Assembly (NCBI GenBank): GCA_034401795.1
Contig: CM067360.1
Location: 120,430,580-120,494,579, forward strand
Reading direction: 5' to 3'
Origin: Chaetoderma sp. LZ-2023a
Lineage: Eukaryota > Mollusca > Caudofoveata > Chaetodermatida > Chaetodermatidae
DNA length: 64,000 bases
The notes under the pieces were generated by a model. The model was not told the origin of the DNA. It worked only from the letters and a program-made list of their open reading frames with translations, and searched no databases. A program made the position numbers and the translations under genes. This document shows positions 38,794 to 49,899 of the stretch, piece after piece. The number at the start of each line of letters is the position of its first letter. Within the stretch, counting starts at the first letter, position 1.

Positions 38794-39715
38794 GTAAGCC
38801 TATAATATTTATTATTTGTTGATCTAGGCAGCGCTGTCTTCCAATCCAATTATGTCCAATATAATCAACATGACATTTCCTGCATCGTCTTCAAAATTGT
38901 ACTAACAAACATGTTTCTTTTTTTATTTCGAAATATGTAAGTTTGTTGTGTGTTGTAATGTACTAATGCCATAGCCTTGCTTGGCTGGTTATACCGCTAA
39001 TGCGATTCGAGGTGTTTGACATGTCGTAAGACTATAACTTATAGATATTTGACTAGTATTCGAAGTAACGATTAACATTTTGACATCAACGAGATATTTG
39101 GTAATGTTATCAATGACATGATTAGCTTTGGTGGTGTTCAAATGGAATATGACATACAACGCTCAAATTCTAATGGCCTTTGAACAGGTTTGCTGCATAA
39201 ATTCTTTTGAAAGATTTTAGCAGCTTAATATCTTAAAGAATCGCGATGTTTATTCTTTCACGATTTTTCGATATTTTCGATTTCATATCGTAGAAAATTG
39301 CGATATTATATCGCAATACAATAATATCGGAATATCGAAAAATCGTGCACCCCCAATTCGAACATATGTGCTTCAACATGTCGTGTAAATAACAGAATGA
39401 CTTAAACGATTCCTCAGCAATAACTTACACATAAGGACTGTAATTATTGGACATATTTAACAGTAGATTATCAAAGACATAAAATTCGTTCACTAGTGAC
39501 GCAATTTTCGGTTTTCGTGACGGAGCTACGTCATTTTGTTTATGATGTCAACACCCACGTGACATATTTGATTATGATGTTAGATACTTAAGTGACAGAT
39601 CAGATACCTCCATTTGTAATTGATAGCTAGATATGTTTTGAGCTACACAGCTATGTAGTCGTAAAACTGGGTACAATTGAGCAATCCAGTTTTGGTTGCG
39701 CCGCCATATCTGTAA
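38794..39715. other. Gene-free stretch with an A/T-rich inverted repeat
   Basis: Near 39267-39346, CACGATTTTTCGATATTTTC and its complement (AATATCGAAAAATCGTG, then CACCCCCA) form an inverted repeat around CGATATTATATCGC. It resembles a small DNA-transposon remnant. The rest shows nothing recognised. Confidence 0.45.
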
Positions 39716-39760
39716 GGCTGTGTTCTCACTAGAGATTAAGTATCTAGTGAGAACACGGCC
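39716..39760. repeat. Isolated 18-bp stem-loop
   Basis: GGCTGTGTTCTCACTAGA and TCTAGTGAGAACACGGCC pair with one mismatch around GATTAAGTA. Confidence 0.85.
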
Positions 39761-40110
39761 AAAGCTTCACACAAGCTTTGCCCTCGTCAGGATCAATCGA
39801 TCCCTGCTCTCTCTGAACCTCAATTTTCAGCAACCCATACAGGTTAGCTGTTGAATATTTTGAAACTAATTTGACTGGGTGCTGTTGCTACCTATGGATG
39901 CCAGCAACAGCGCCCTGTCAAATTAATTTCAAAATATTCAACAGCATGTTTATTACATAGTCAAGACATATACAATTTGTACTTGTAAGCTGATGGAGTA
40001 TTAAGTCTTTAACACGGACTAAATCGAGCAATCTATGAAGTAAACACGTCACGTCACCTAATTATGGCGCAATACGATTGATCGATAAACTGGATTCCTC
40101 AATTCAAGTA
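39761..40110. repeat. Palindromic family H2, full copy with flanks
   Basis: The core at 39847-39945 (GCTGTTGAATATTTTGAAAC and complement) is preceded by the flank GATCAATCGATCCCTGCTC, CAACCCATACAGG and followed by TTATTACATAGTCAAGACAT, ACAATTTGTAC and the TGACG-rich outer flank. Confidence 0.8.
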
Positions 40111-40355
40111 ATATTATCACGATCATGCTTTTACTTGGATATTATGTGCTTTTGTAATTGTGTTTTCGTGTTATTTTTCAGATAGACTTTCCATACATTG
40201 TGAGATATCACCTACTCGTCACGAATCTGTACCAACGTTATGAAAATAAACCGCTCCAATTCGAACTGCAATTACATTGTTTGGTGTTCATTGATGTTTT
40301 ATTCAATATATCCCTGTTTGTGAATAACACATCACGACTCCTGCGACGACGACGG

Positions 40356-40357
40356 CA

Positions 40358-40389
<32 letters not shown>

Positions 40390-40447
40390 GGTGGTGGTGG
40401 TGTTGGTGGTGGTGGTGATGACAATGATGATGATGATGATGATGATG
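40356..40447. repeat. (GAT)n/(GGT)n trinucleotide tract
   Basis: GATGATGAT runs into GGTGGTGGT and back to GATGATGAT over about 90 bases. Confidence 0.97.
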
Positions 40448-40504
40448 AAGCTTAATCTTATAATAGTTAAACCTGCAAAATGGCACATGCAGTGCTGTTG
40501 AATG

Positions 40505-40635
40505 ATTTACATTTGCAGGCCACGGGAACACAAATTTTGAAAATTTATCACTTGAATGACTGGCTCGGTAACCGAGCCAGTCATTCCAGCGTTAAAATTT
40601 CAAAAATAGTCTTCTCTTGCTCTGCACATGTACAC
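40505..40635. repeat. Palindromic family H1, copy 4
   Basis: TTTATCACTTGAATGACTGG and CCAGTCATTCCAGCGTTAAA pair around CTCGGTAACCGAG, which is itself a perfect stem. Outer arm ACATTTGCAGGCCAC on the left. Confidence 0.85.
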
Positions 40636-41140
40636 TGTCAAAGCAAATATTTGGATTTTCTTGAATGTTAACCATTTAATGTTCAAGCTGAACAAAACGT
40701 GTGGCAACAGAAATTTATTTTTGTAAAGTTCTGTGGCAAATTTACACACATTGCCTTCTCTAAATGGACATTTACTGATTGAGAATTGCAATTTTGTTTG
40801 AGATATCTAGAGCTTTAACATGATAATTGATATATGTAGTATTTTGAGCGCTTTGATGCGCTGTTGACACAATGTGGGGGGAGGGGAGGGCGGAGGAGGG
40901 GGTTGGGGGGGGGGGAGTTAAAACAAAACAGAAAACAAGAAAATTAATACAAATAAGAATATTAAGTTGAGCTTTAATAATTGTTCATATATAATGGTAT
41001 CATATGTAAGCATCATGAGATATACTCTATTATTTTGCTTTATCAAAATGAAATATTTCTTACGCTACTTTGTAATGGCAAAATGACGGAAAGAAAATCT
41101 GGGTGCTCTCAAATTTGTTTTTAAAAATTTCAATTTTCTC
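40636..41140. other. Gene-free stretch with a G-run tract
   Basis: GGGGGGAGGGGAGGG and GGGGGTTGGGGGGGGGGG at 40875-40917 could fold as G-quadruplexes. Otherwise A+T-rich with no gene. Confidence 0.5.
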
Positions 41141-41285
41141 ATGGAAAACGTCCATTTGTAGACCAAAACAAGAGTATTTTTGAAAGATTTACCACTGGGA
41201 TGACTGGCTCGGTTATCGAACCAGTCGTTCCAGTGATAAATTTTCAAATATATTATTTTTCTGTCGTGGAAATGGGTATTTCTCA
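41141..41285. repeat. Palindromic family H1, copy 5
   Basis: Left outer arm AACGTCCATTTGTAGACCAA; inner arms TTTACCACTGGGATGACTGG and CCAGTCGTTCCAGTGATAAA; right outer arm eroded to TGGAAATGGGTATTTCT. Confidence 0.85.
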
Positions 41286-41379
41286 AGACCACTGCAGAAG
41301 CTGTTTTTTGGTTGATACGTGTGTTATTTAAGGGCTAACCGCGTTGCAGAAACTTGGTGCTGAACGACGACCAATGGGT

Positions 41380-41447
41380 GGAGGGGGTGGGGGGATGTGG
41401 GTGTGTGGGGAGGGTGCGTTGGGCGGGTTGGGTGGGGGTAGCTAATC
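41380..41447. repeat. G-rich tract
   Basis: Runs of GGAGGGGGTGGGGGGATGTG and TTGGGCGGGTTGGGTGGGGG; possible quadruplex sequence. Confidence 0.8.
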
Positions 41448-41664
41448 CTTTCAACAGGTCAGACATTTGCAAAGCAAACATCATTTTTTAAATGTTTTAA
41501 AATTAAATTTGAATTGAAGCTTCTGTAGGCAACAATTTGAAATTAATTCCGTTTACCAGTTGATGACTGGTAATCGAAAATAATTTCGAATTATTCAACA
41601 GCTTTTCCAGATTATTGCGATAATTTGAGATAGCGGGAACTAAGTGTTGATAGAACGTAAATTT

Positions 41665-41775
41665 CCTGATAATGCAGCTTACTGGGCTAATCCTGAGCCA
41701 ATACCGACCCGATACTGAATGTATCGGCCCGTTATCGGCCCAACATCAGCCCAGTAAGCTGCATTATCTGGGTTA
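41665..41775. repeat. Palindromic family H3, full copy 2
   Basis: AATGCAGCTTACTGGGCTAA and its complement CAGCCCAGTAAGCTGCATT enclose CCGACCCGATACTGAATG and GTATCGGCCCGTTATCGGCC. The stem is about 50 bases long. Confidence 0.85.
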
Positions 41776-42182
41776 CGTCTTCTGAACATATTTGCCATAA
41801 GGCTGCTGAAAAATAGTGGAACTGAAGGAGAAATGTTCATAAGCTAGGCCTACGCACCAAACTTTTTGTTATCTTATATAGTAGACCTACAATCAGCGTT
41901 AAATCATGAAACATGTACCCGACGATGACGTTGGTCTCTCTTCAGTCGAATAAACTCTCCGCCTCCTTTACAGCGAGGTCAATAGTCTCTCGCTTCAGCT
42001 GGGCAATAGCATGATCACGTGGTTTGAACTGCATTTTGTGGAATTCGCCATTAATTCCACTATGATCTTCCTGTGAGGAAGAAAATGAATAGATCAGATC
42101 GGTTACTCAAGTATATGACGTCATAATCAATTATGTCATGTGTAGGCTAACGTCACAACTAAATGCGCAATTAATGAATTAT

Positions 42183-42885
42183 CACCAAAACCACCACCAC
42201 CACCACCATCACCACCACAAGCACCACCGCCACCGCCACCACCACCACCACCAAGAACACCACCACCACCACCAACACCACCGCCACCACCACCACCACC
42301 ACAAGCACCACAATCAGCAGCACCACCACCACCACCGCCACAGCTACCGCCACCGCCATCAGCACCACCAGCACCACCACCACCATCATCATCATCAGCG
42401 CCATCGTCAGCATCATCATCACCACCAGCACCGCCGCCGCCACCACCACCACCAGCATCGTGATCATCATCATCACCATCATCACCAGCACCGCCGCCGC
42501 CGCTGCCACCACCACCAGCACCACCACCATCATCATCATCATCATCGTCATCTTCACCGCCGCCGCCGCCTCCTCCTCCATCGTGATCATCATCATCATC
42601 ATCATCATCACCACCGCCACCATCACCGCCACCACCATCATCATCACAATCATCATCAGCGCCATCATCATCGTCGTCGTCGTCGTCGCCACGACCACTA
42701 CCACCACCAGCATTGTGATCATCACCACCGCCGTCGCCGCCACCTCCACCACCACCACCAGCATTGTGATCATCACCATTATCATCATCACCAGCACCGC
42801 CGCCGCAACCACCACCACCACCACCACCACCATCATCATCATCACCGCCGCCGCCGCCTCCATCATCATCATCATCACCATGCCC
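42183..42885. repeat. Long (CAC)n/(CAT)n/(CGC)n trinucleotide region
   Basis: About 700 bases made of CAC, CAT, CGC and CAG triplets in interspersed blocks, open in all six frames. Blocks such as ACCACCAGCATTGTGATCAT recur near 42450, 42706 and 42758. These frames are not genes. Confidence 0.95.
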
Positions 42886-43265
42886 AGAGGTCAATCGATT
42901 GATTCGTGGGAATTCAGGGTTCAGAGTAGCCTATAAAAATCGATTCCAACAACCGGAAAAGTGGGCAGAGCTTACCTAGAAATGGGCGGGGCATAGCTAG
43001 AAACGGATCCCTCTAGTGTGTACTAATTAGTCAACCGTGTCCTCAACAATTTAACGCTTGAAATGCCATTGTCCCGACTGCAAGAGAACGATGCATGGGA
43101 ACTGTTGAGTATTTTGAAATTAGTTTCACTGGAATCTTCTCCGAGTCAAATTAATTTCGAAATATTCAATAGATTATTCCTTATATCGTAAAGCCAATCT
43201 AACTATAACGACGCGCTCTAAAGAGATGCTAATCTCATCTCAAATGTTGTATTGTACGGATAGAT
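42886..43265. repeat. Palindromic family H2, shortened copy with flanks
   Basis: Flank with ATCGATTCCAACA and GCAGAGCTTACCTAGAAATG, and a short core at 43102-43172 (GTTGAGTATTTTGAAATTAG and complement) whose central loop is reduced to a few bases. Confidence 0.7.
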
Positions 43266-43271
43266 TATGGT

Positions 43272-44668
43272 GTATAGATTACATATCATTCATCTCCTGC
43301 TGTATTCCCTTATCTGTACCACACTTATCTGCTTTGTATATTACATATCATTCATCTCCTGCTGTATTCCCTTATCTGTACCACAATTATCTGCTTTGTA
43401 TATTACATATCATTCATCTCCTGCTGTATTCCCTTATCTGTACCACAATTATCTGCTTTGTATATTACATATCATTCATCTCCTGCTGTATTCCCTTATC
43501 TGTACCACAATTATCTGCTTTGTAATATCATTCATCTCCTGCTGTATTCCCTTATCTGTACCACAATTATCTGCTTTGTATATTACATATCATTCATCTC
43601 CTGCTGTATTCCCTTATCTGTACCACAATTATCTGCTTTGTATATTACATATCATTCATCTCCTGCTGTATTCCCTTATCTGTACCACACTTATCTGCTT
43701 TGTATATTACATATCATTTATCTCCTGCTGTATTCCCTTATCTGTACCACAATTATCTGCTTTGTATATTACATATCATTCATCTCCTGCTGTATTCCCT
43801 TATCTGTACCACAATTATCTGCTTTGTAATATCATTCATCTCCTGTCACGTTCTCTTATCTGTATCACAATTATCTGCTTTGTAATATCATTCATCTCCT
43901 GCTGTATTCCCTTATCTGTACCACAATTATCTGCTTTGTAATATCATTCATCTCCTGCTGTATTCCCTTATCTGTACCACAATTATCTGCTTTGTATATT
44001 ACATATCATTCATCTTCTGCTGTATTCCCTTATCTGTATCACAATTATCTGCTTTGTATATTACATATCATTCATCTCCTGCTGTGTTCCCTTATCTGTA
44101 TCACAATTATCTGCTTTGTATATTACATATCATTCATCTCCTGCTGTGTTCCCTTATCTGTCCCACAATTATCTGCTTTGTATATTACATATCATTCATC
44201 TCCTGCTGTATTCCCTGATCTGTACCACAATTATCTGCTTTGTAATATCATTCATCTCCTGCTGTATTCCCTTATCTGTATCACAATTATCTGCTTTGTA
44301 ATATCATTCATCTCCTGCTGCATTCCCTTATCTGTATCACAATTATCTGCTTTGTATATTACATATCATTCATCTCCTGCTGTATTCCCTTATCTGTATC
44401 ACAATTATCTGCTTTGTATATTACATATCATTCATCTCCTGCTGTATTCCCTTATCTGTACCACAATTATCTGCTTTGTATATTACATATCATTCATCTC
44501 CTGCTGTATTCCCTTATCTGTATCACAATTATCTGCTTTGTATATTACATATCATTCATCTCCTGCTGTATTCCCTTATCTGTATCACAATTATCTGCTT
44601 TGTATATTACATATCATTTATCTCCTGCTGTATTCCCTTAGCTGTACCACAATTATCTGCTTTGTAAT
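43272..44668. repeat. 62-bp minisatellite with 56-bp variants, ~23 units
   Basis: The unit contains TATCATTCATCTCCTGCTGT, ATTCCCTTATCTGTA and TTATCTGCTTTGTATATTAC. Most units are 62 bp; several lack six bases, reading TTTGTAATATCATT. Single-base variants (TACCAC/TATCAC, CTGTATT/CTGTGTT, TTCATC/TTTATC) define sub-families. Since 62 and 56 are not multiples of three, the open frames across the array cycle through all registers and are not coding. Confidence 0.97.
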
Positions 44669-45390
44669 ATCGCGTAAATTGGTGAACAGTGATCGACATA
44701 ATTTTGTCTCCTCAAGTGATAGTGCGTGATGTCATGTAAGTGCCAATGCATTATATTCCTTATGCAATAATCATCTTCATGAATATTTTGAAATTAATTT
44801 GTCTGGAAGTTGTTGATGTCTATGACGGCAATACATCCCAGTCAAATTAGTTTTAAAATATTCAACAGTTTACCTGTATGGTTGCTTTTATACTACATTG
44901 TCAAAATATTAGTTGGCACCTCTATGACTGAGCTCATATATCTATGTAGACACGCTAGGTTTCTTCTGATTGGTTGAAAAGTAAATCACGACAGTAATCA
45001 TAGGCTGTAGAAATTGATCAACGTTTAACCTACTAAAGCGTGAATATCGTTCGTCGTCGTTATGATAAAACGCTAAAATGGCATGGGTGTATTCTGGGTG
45101 TCAAATTCTATCATTTGAGTGGTAAGTATAAGATTAGGCGAGTTTTCCTTATAGCAGATCCAAAGCTGAATCTACGACTAAAATACATAGTTAGAGACCT
45201 CTCTCGGTCCTCGGTGCTAACTGAGGAATCCAGTTTCTCAATCAAGCATATGACATAATAATCAACTTCGTGGTGCATAGTATGACGTCACGATCAATTA
45301 CATCATGAATGCCGTAAATAAGTTCGCCAGGAACGATTGATTGATGACGGACTAAGCGTTGTTGTACGGATTGTATGTATTTACTATTTA
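44669..45390. repeat. Palindromic family H2, copy with flank
   Basis: Core at 44780-44869 (GAATATTTTGAAATTAATTT and complement ending TTCAACAG), then ACCTGTATGG. TGACGTCA-rich flank sequence follows towards 45390. Confidence 0.7.
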
Positions 45391-45900
45391 ATAAACATGC
45401 TGTTGAATATTTTGAAACTAACTTGACTGGGCGCTGTTATCATACACACCACGTAGTTGATTATGTCGTCATATGATTGATGGATAAAGTGGAAAGGTCA
45501 CTTGAGGATTCCAATTTCTCAGACATTCATATGACAGCATAATCAACGACGTCACGTGTATGGTGACGTCATAATCAATGTCGTCATAAATTACGTAGAT
45601 AAGTTCATAGGACCGCTTAATTGATGACGGACTAAGCGTCATAATCAAGTTCGTCACGAACACTTAATTGATGGCGGACTATTTAATAAACATACTAGTG
45701 AATATTTTGATACTAATTTGACTGGGCGCTGTTGCTGTCATAGGCAGCAAAAACACCCAGTCAAATTAGTTTCAAAATATTGAACACCTTACCTGTGTAC
45801 TTTTCTGGAAATTGAGTCGGTGAATTCAGGGATCGGTTGATCCCAAAACAGGAAACGCGTGGGTGGAGCTTACCTAGAGATGAGCGGAGCATATAGCTAA
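45391..45900. repeat. Palindromic family H2: one left half and one full copy in tandem
   Basis: A left half at 45399-45440 is cut at GGGCGCTGTTATCATACAC. About 300 bases later a full core (45697-45787) follows, with ACCTGTGTACTTTTCTGGAA and GTGGGTGGAGCTTACCTAGA on its right. Confidence 0.75.
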
Positions 45901-45920
45901 AACTATATTCATCAATTCAC

Positions 45921-46501
45921 CTGCCAAAAGAGTATCCTTTTCGTGTCCCGCCAGGCCCTCAGACGGATCTTGTACAATTTGAAGAACGGATGATCAATAT
46001 CTGGATACCGCAGGACACCAATGTCCATGACAGTCTGTTCGTCATGTACACTCTTGGCAAAGAAACTTCCGAATGAATCAATTCGTGCACCTGTTTCAGC
46101 AACCATTCTCCCCAAAGATACAATGTCGATTTTAGTTTCGTCCAAGATATCGGCATCCTGTATTAACCGGACAAACCACGTGTTTACTTCACGTACTATA
46201 GCATTGTCGGCGCTTCCGTCAACTTTAAAGACATTCGTACCGCCCTTTCTTATTCCATCCGAGCGATTGACGCTAGATCCTTCCATAGGCTCTAAGAGCG
46301 TGTTTTGCATCATACATCGCACTAGCCTGTCCCAACTGTGGTTATTCAACTGATTGACCAGTCTTGAAGTGTGGCCGATTATTACCTTCAGTCTCTCATC
46401 CATTCGTCTAAAGGATTCCTTATTGAGTTCGCCGAACGATAAGGCCAATTCACATTTGAATGGCACCTTGGCACCTTTTTGTAGACGTATCACACCCATA
46501 T
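45921..46501 (-). CDS. Orphan internal coding exon, unknown protein (~193 codons)
   Basis: On the minus strand, a good acceptor (GATTTCTTTTAG) and a donor (TTGGCAG|GTGAAT) bound one uninterrupted 581-nt frame. Entry is with two bases and exit on a codon border. The product is mixed-charge and non-repetitive, with no membrane segment: KGAKVPFKCELALSFGEL, RMDERLKVIIGHTSRLVNQL, AIVREVNTWFVRLIQDADIL, DETKIDIVSLGRMVAETGAR and RYPDIDHPFFKLYKIRLRAW. I do not recognise the family. Length, composition and splice borders suggest a real gene; neighbouring exons were not found. An ATG two bases inside the exon could also be a start. Confidence 0.6.
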
Positions 46502-47095
46502 CTAAAAGAAATCAGAAGTGCATTTGTCGACAAAATCCACTGGAATTAGGTAAAACCAATAAATAAACGTGTGGTCTATTACAACAGCAAAGCTCGAAGA
46601 GGGTTATTTTTAGCTGAGACTGGCAGGCCAATAAACCGCCGTGTCGGCCGGTCGGTGGGTCGGTCGGTCGGTCGGCACACATTTTAACACAGGAAAGGGT
46701 GTGGCCATACACGAAGAAATCTAATAGAATAATATAGAACCCACGCGCGCGCGCGAACTAGTGCAGGAACGTACGCACGCATGCGCGTACGCGCGTGTGC
46801 GCACAACACGCGTGGACGCGCGCATGCACTTTACTCACCGATTTGTCTGTGAAAATCTGCACAGCAAATTACTGTTACTAGATTAGCGCACAAGAAATGT
46901 ATCAAATTAGTGCATTTGCTCGTCTTTTTCGCTTTAAATGAGGGACAGATTGAATAATGATTGACTAACGATCACACACACTTGATGACAAAACCTTCTC
47001 GGAATAGGCATATTGTCTGTTTCCTGTCTGTTCACCCAGTAAGAGATAAAGCCGATGCTGCAGAAAGCTGATTGTCAAGGGGTCTACCCATCCTT
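46502..47095. other. Gene-free stretch with GC-alternating tract
   Basis: GGTCGGTGGGTCGGTCGGTC near 46650-46675 and a CG/CA/TG alternating run at 46743-46825 (GCGCGCGCG and similar), a potential Z-DNA sequence. No gene seen. Confidence 0.6.
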
Positions 47096-47280
47096 TTAAC
47101 CGTCCGACTGCTCGATTTTTGCAGACATTTTCAAGGGAAGATAACTCTTCACCTGCTGAATATTTTGAGCACAATTTGACTGAAAGTTGTTGGCGGATTA
47201 GCCGCCAGCAACTTTCAGTCAAATTGTTTTCAAAATATTCCGCATTTCCAGAGCTACCGTCCCTTGAAAGTATTTTTATG
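47096..47280. repeat. H2-related palindrome with a different loop
   Basis: Arms at 47154-47245: CTGAATATTTTGAGCACAAT and complement. The inner stem TTTGACTGAAAGTTG / CAACTTTCAGTCAAA and loop GGCGGATTAGCCGCC are almost perfect. The outer flank CGTCCGACTGCTCGATTTTT matches 35065-35090. Confidence 0.85.
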
Positions 47281-47399
47281 TGACGTAGAAATCAGACAGT
47301 TAGAGTTGAAAATACCATTAAACACATTTCCCGCGAGGTGCTCAAGAGTTTGAAAAAGAATTTGACTGAAGATAGTTGGTGGGAATTACAAATGGAGGG

Positions 47400-47800
47400 C
47401 TCTATTTCTATCTATGCTTCGCCCATTTTTAACTAAGCGCCGCCCACTTTTTTTCACACGCCTTAGATTTTTATACCTTGATTCCTGAATTCCCAGAATC
47501 CCCATTTAGTGGTAATTTTACGGGTAAGCAGTTGAATATTTTGAAACTAATTTGACTGGGGGGCGGTTGCTGCCTATGGCAGCAAGATCTCCCAGACAAA
47601 TTAGTTTCAAAATATTCAACAGAATATTTATTACGTTATAAATTGATCAAAGAAATACAATCTGTACACTTTGTGACAGATTTTCCGATTTTCATTAAGG
47701 AGTTATACAGCATAATTATTGTGAAGTCACCTAACTAATGACGTAATTGATTATGACGTCAGATACTTGAGTGACAGTTCGGATCCTTCCGCTGTTTTCA
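47400..47800. repeat. Palindromic family H2, full copy with both flanks
   Basis: Core at 47528-47622 (TTGAATATTTTGAAACTAAT and complement). The left flank carries TATGCTTCGCCCATTTTTAA and the right flank ATAATTATTGTGAAGTCACC and TGATTATGACGTCAG. Confidence 0.8.
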
Positions 47801-47852
47801 AGAAATTATATGTGGTTAAATATAATTTTGTGGCATAGCGCTGTGGGTTAAT

Positions 47853-48200
47853 TTAAGGGTGCATATTCACACTAAATGCTTGAAAATAAAATTGTTAAAA
47901 TTTAGAGGCTTAAATTATGTGGCTAGATGTATTGAAAGGAAATAAATGTTAACATATGATGATCTCATTCCGTATAAATTAATATAATTTCTTTAGTCGT
48001 GAAATTTAATTAGAGCCATGGGCCTCTAATTCAATTTCACAACTCAAAAAATTATATTAATTTATATGGAATTAAATCATCATATGTTAACATTTATTTC
48101 ATTTCTTTATATCGAGGCCCAAAGTTTAAGCCTCTGAAAGTATACAATTTAGATAATTTAATTTTCAAAGCATTCTGCTGTGAATAAGAACGTTTTTCGT
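47853..48200. repeat. Palindromic family H4, full copy 2
   Basis: AAGGGTGCATATTCACACTA at one end and CTGTGAATAAGAACG at the other. The arms of about 160 bases meet at TTAGAGCCATGGGCCTCTAA. Confidence 0.85.
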
Positions 48201-48417
48201 TCTCAAAGTTCCGCCTAGTGCCTCCTCAAAGGATGAAAGTCTTATAATACGCGGTTAACCTACCTCCTGAGTCCACTTCGGCGAGGACCACAGTGTGCTC
48301 ACTAAAGACACGTGGTTTCTTTATTCATCTCTCGCGAGATATTCTTGGATATGAGATGGCGAAGAGCGTCGTATTCTCCACATGAGGTCAGGCCTATTTT
48401 TTAGATTGCTGGTTTCT

Positions 48418-48605
48418 TAAAGGTGCTTATTCACACCAGAATGCATGCACATAACATTGCTATAATTGGTTAAATTGTGTGCCCTAGATGTAATGAAACG
48501 AAATAAATAATAACAAATGATGATTGCATTCCGTATGAATTACTATAATGTTTTAGCAGTGAATTTTAAATAGGGCCCCAAATTAGTTTCAAAATATTCA
48601 CCAGA
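48418..48605. repeat. Fused half-palindromes: H4 left half joined to H2 right arm
   Basis: The left arm of H4 (AAGGTGCTTATTCACACCAG onward) runs to its centre at TAGGGCCCC near 48579. It continues without spacer into AAATTAGTTTCAAAATATTC, the H2 right arm. The missing H4 right half and H2 left half were lost or replaced. Confidence 0.75.
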
Positions 48606-48960
48606 AGGTTTATTAAATAATAAAGATTTACAATTCGTACAACGTGCCGGACTATTAAGCGCTAAAGACGGACTATATCGAATCATCCATGACGTAATGA
48701 TTATGACGTAATCATACATGTCACTTAATTAATTATGACGTCAGATGATCGATGGATTAACTGGAAAGGCGAATTTCAATGGACCTTTCAAGTTTTAGCT
48801 ATGCCCCACCCACCTCTAGCTAAGCTCCACCCACACCTCACTCGTGTTGGGATTGATCGATCCCTGAACGCCCTGACTATGAATTTCCTGAAAACTATAC
48901 ACATAGGCTGTTGAATATTTTGAAACTAATTTGACTGGGTTATGTTGCTGCCTATCTTTT
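48606..48960. repeat. H2 flanks and a left half-core
   Basis: Right flank of the preceding half (AATTCGTACAACGTGCCGGA), then the left flank TAGCTATGCCCCACCCACCT, GGGATTGATCGATCCCTGAA and a left half-core at 48908-48955 cut after CTGCCTATC. Confidence 0.75.
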
Positions 48961-48993
48961 ACTGCATCAATAGCAAAGAAACTGGTGTATATC

Positions 48994-49061
48994 TTTCAAC
49001 AAATTTGGTGGACGATGTTGTTGTCTACAACAGCACCATCGTCCACCAAATTTGTTGAAAA
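48994..49061. repeat. Near-perfect 68-bp palindrome of a different sequence
   Basis: TTTCAACAAATTTGGTGGAC and GTCCACCAAATTTGTTGAAA with GATGTTGTTG / CAACAGCACCATC inside. Arms of about 32 bases around TCTA. No similarity to H1-H4, but it lies exactly where an H2 half-core stops. Confidence 0.9.
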
Positions 49062-49435
49062 ATGAACATCAGTTCATCTTTTAATTCAATTTGGTAATTG
49101 TAAATTATGGCATCAGAGTGGTAAGGGTTAAGATTGGATGATATAATACTTCTCATTCGCTTTGACAAAGGAAAAGACTACTCATACATACAAGGCAGTC
49201 GACAGTTCAAGTACACGAATAAAGAAAGACTGAATTAAAAAGGAAAAGCCTGAACCACAAAATGTGTTAACGTGGCAAAATAATACAACAATCCTGAACA
49301 GAAACCTCAACAATTCTGAATCTCTAACAGTTCACAGATAGAAACCATTAAATCGTAATACAGTCCTCAGAACAACAGTCCCGGGTATGAACAGAAAGGA
49401 CGAAATACCACCTAAAAACAGCAAACACGATGCCC
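49062..49435. other. No gene seen
   Basis: A-rich sequence with no coding frame or recognised repeat. Confidence 0.4.
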
Positions 49436-49690
49436 GCCTTAGGCAGCAACAACACCCTGTCAAACTAGTTTCAAAATATTCAACAGCTTACCTGTATAGT
49501 TTTCTGGAAATTGATAGTCAGAGAGCTCAGGAATCGATCGATCCCAACACTGACGAAGCGTGGATTGAGCTTAGCTAAAGATGGGCGAGGAGGTTAAGTG
49601 GTTAAGTGAGCTAAGTTAAAAGTAACATCATGTAAGGATGTAGCCATACAGGTAAGCTGCTGATTATTTTGAGACTAATTTGATTTGGAT
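49436..49690. repeat. H2 right half-core with flank and a following left half
   Basis: GGCAGCAACAACACCCTG, AACTAGTTTCAAAATATTCA, ACCTGTATAGTTTTCTGGAA and GGAATCGATCGATCCCAACA. A left arm (ATTATTTTGAGACTAATTTG) starts near 49660. Confidence 0.75.
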
Positions 49691-49899
49691 CTATCACTGT
49701 CATGGCAGGACAGGTATTACATGGAATCTATGTACTATAATCTATTGCACAATGTGTGAGAAGGGATTAATATCCGCATCACAGAGAGGTAATATTTGGC
49801 TAATAGAATCCCAAACTAGACTAATTTACTGGATACTGGTTCCAGAAGGGCAGTCCTGTCCCTATAGCAGAGTATCTATATCATGGTAGCTTTTAGAAT

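Noticed and set aside
39267-39346. hAT-type transposon remnant suggested by ATCGTGCACCCCC
   Set aside because: Only one plausible end and no transposase or target duplication, so kept only as an inverted repeat.
42136-42936. Poly-His, poly-Asp/Gly and similar frames on both strands
   Set aside because: By-products of the trinucleotide tract; all six frames are open.
43272-44668. Possible CRISPR-like array
   Set aside because: Units are contiguous without unique spacers and the context is eukaryotic; it is a minisatellite.
43267-44729. Long open frames (up to ~245 codons) of repeated ITYHSSPAVFPYLYH-type sequence
   Set aside because: They lie wholly in the 62-bp minisatellite. Unit lengths of 62 and 56 rotate all three frames, each of which happens to lack stops.
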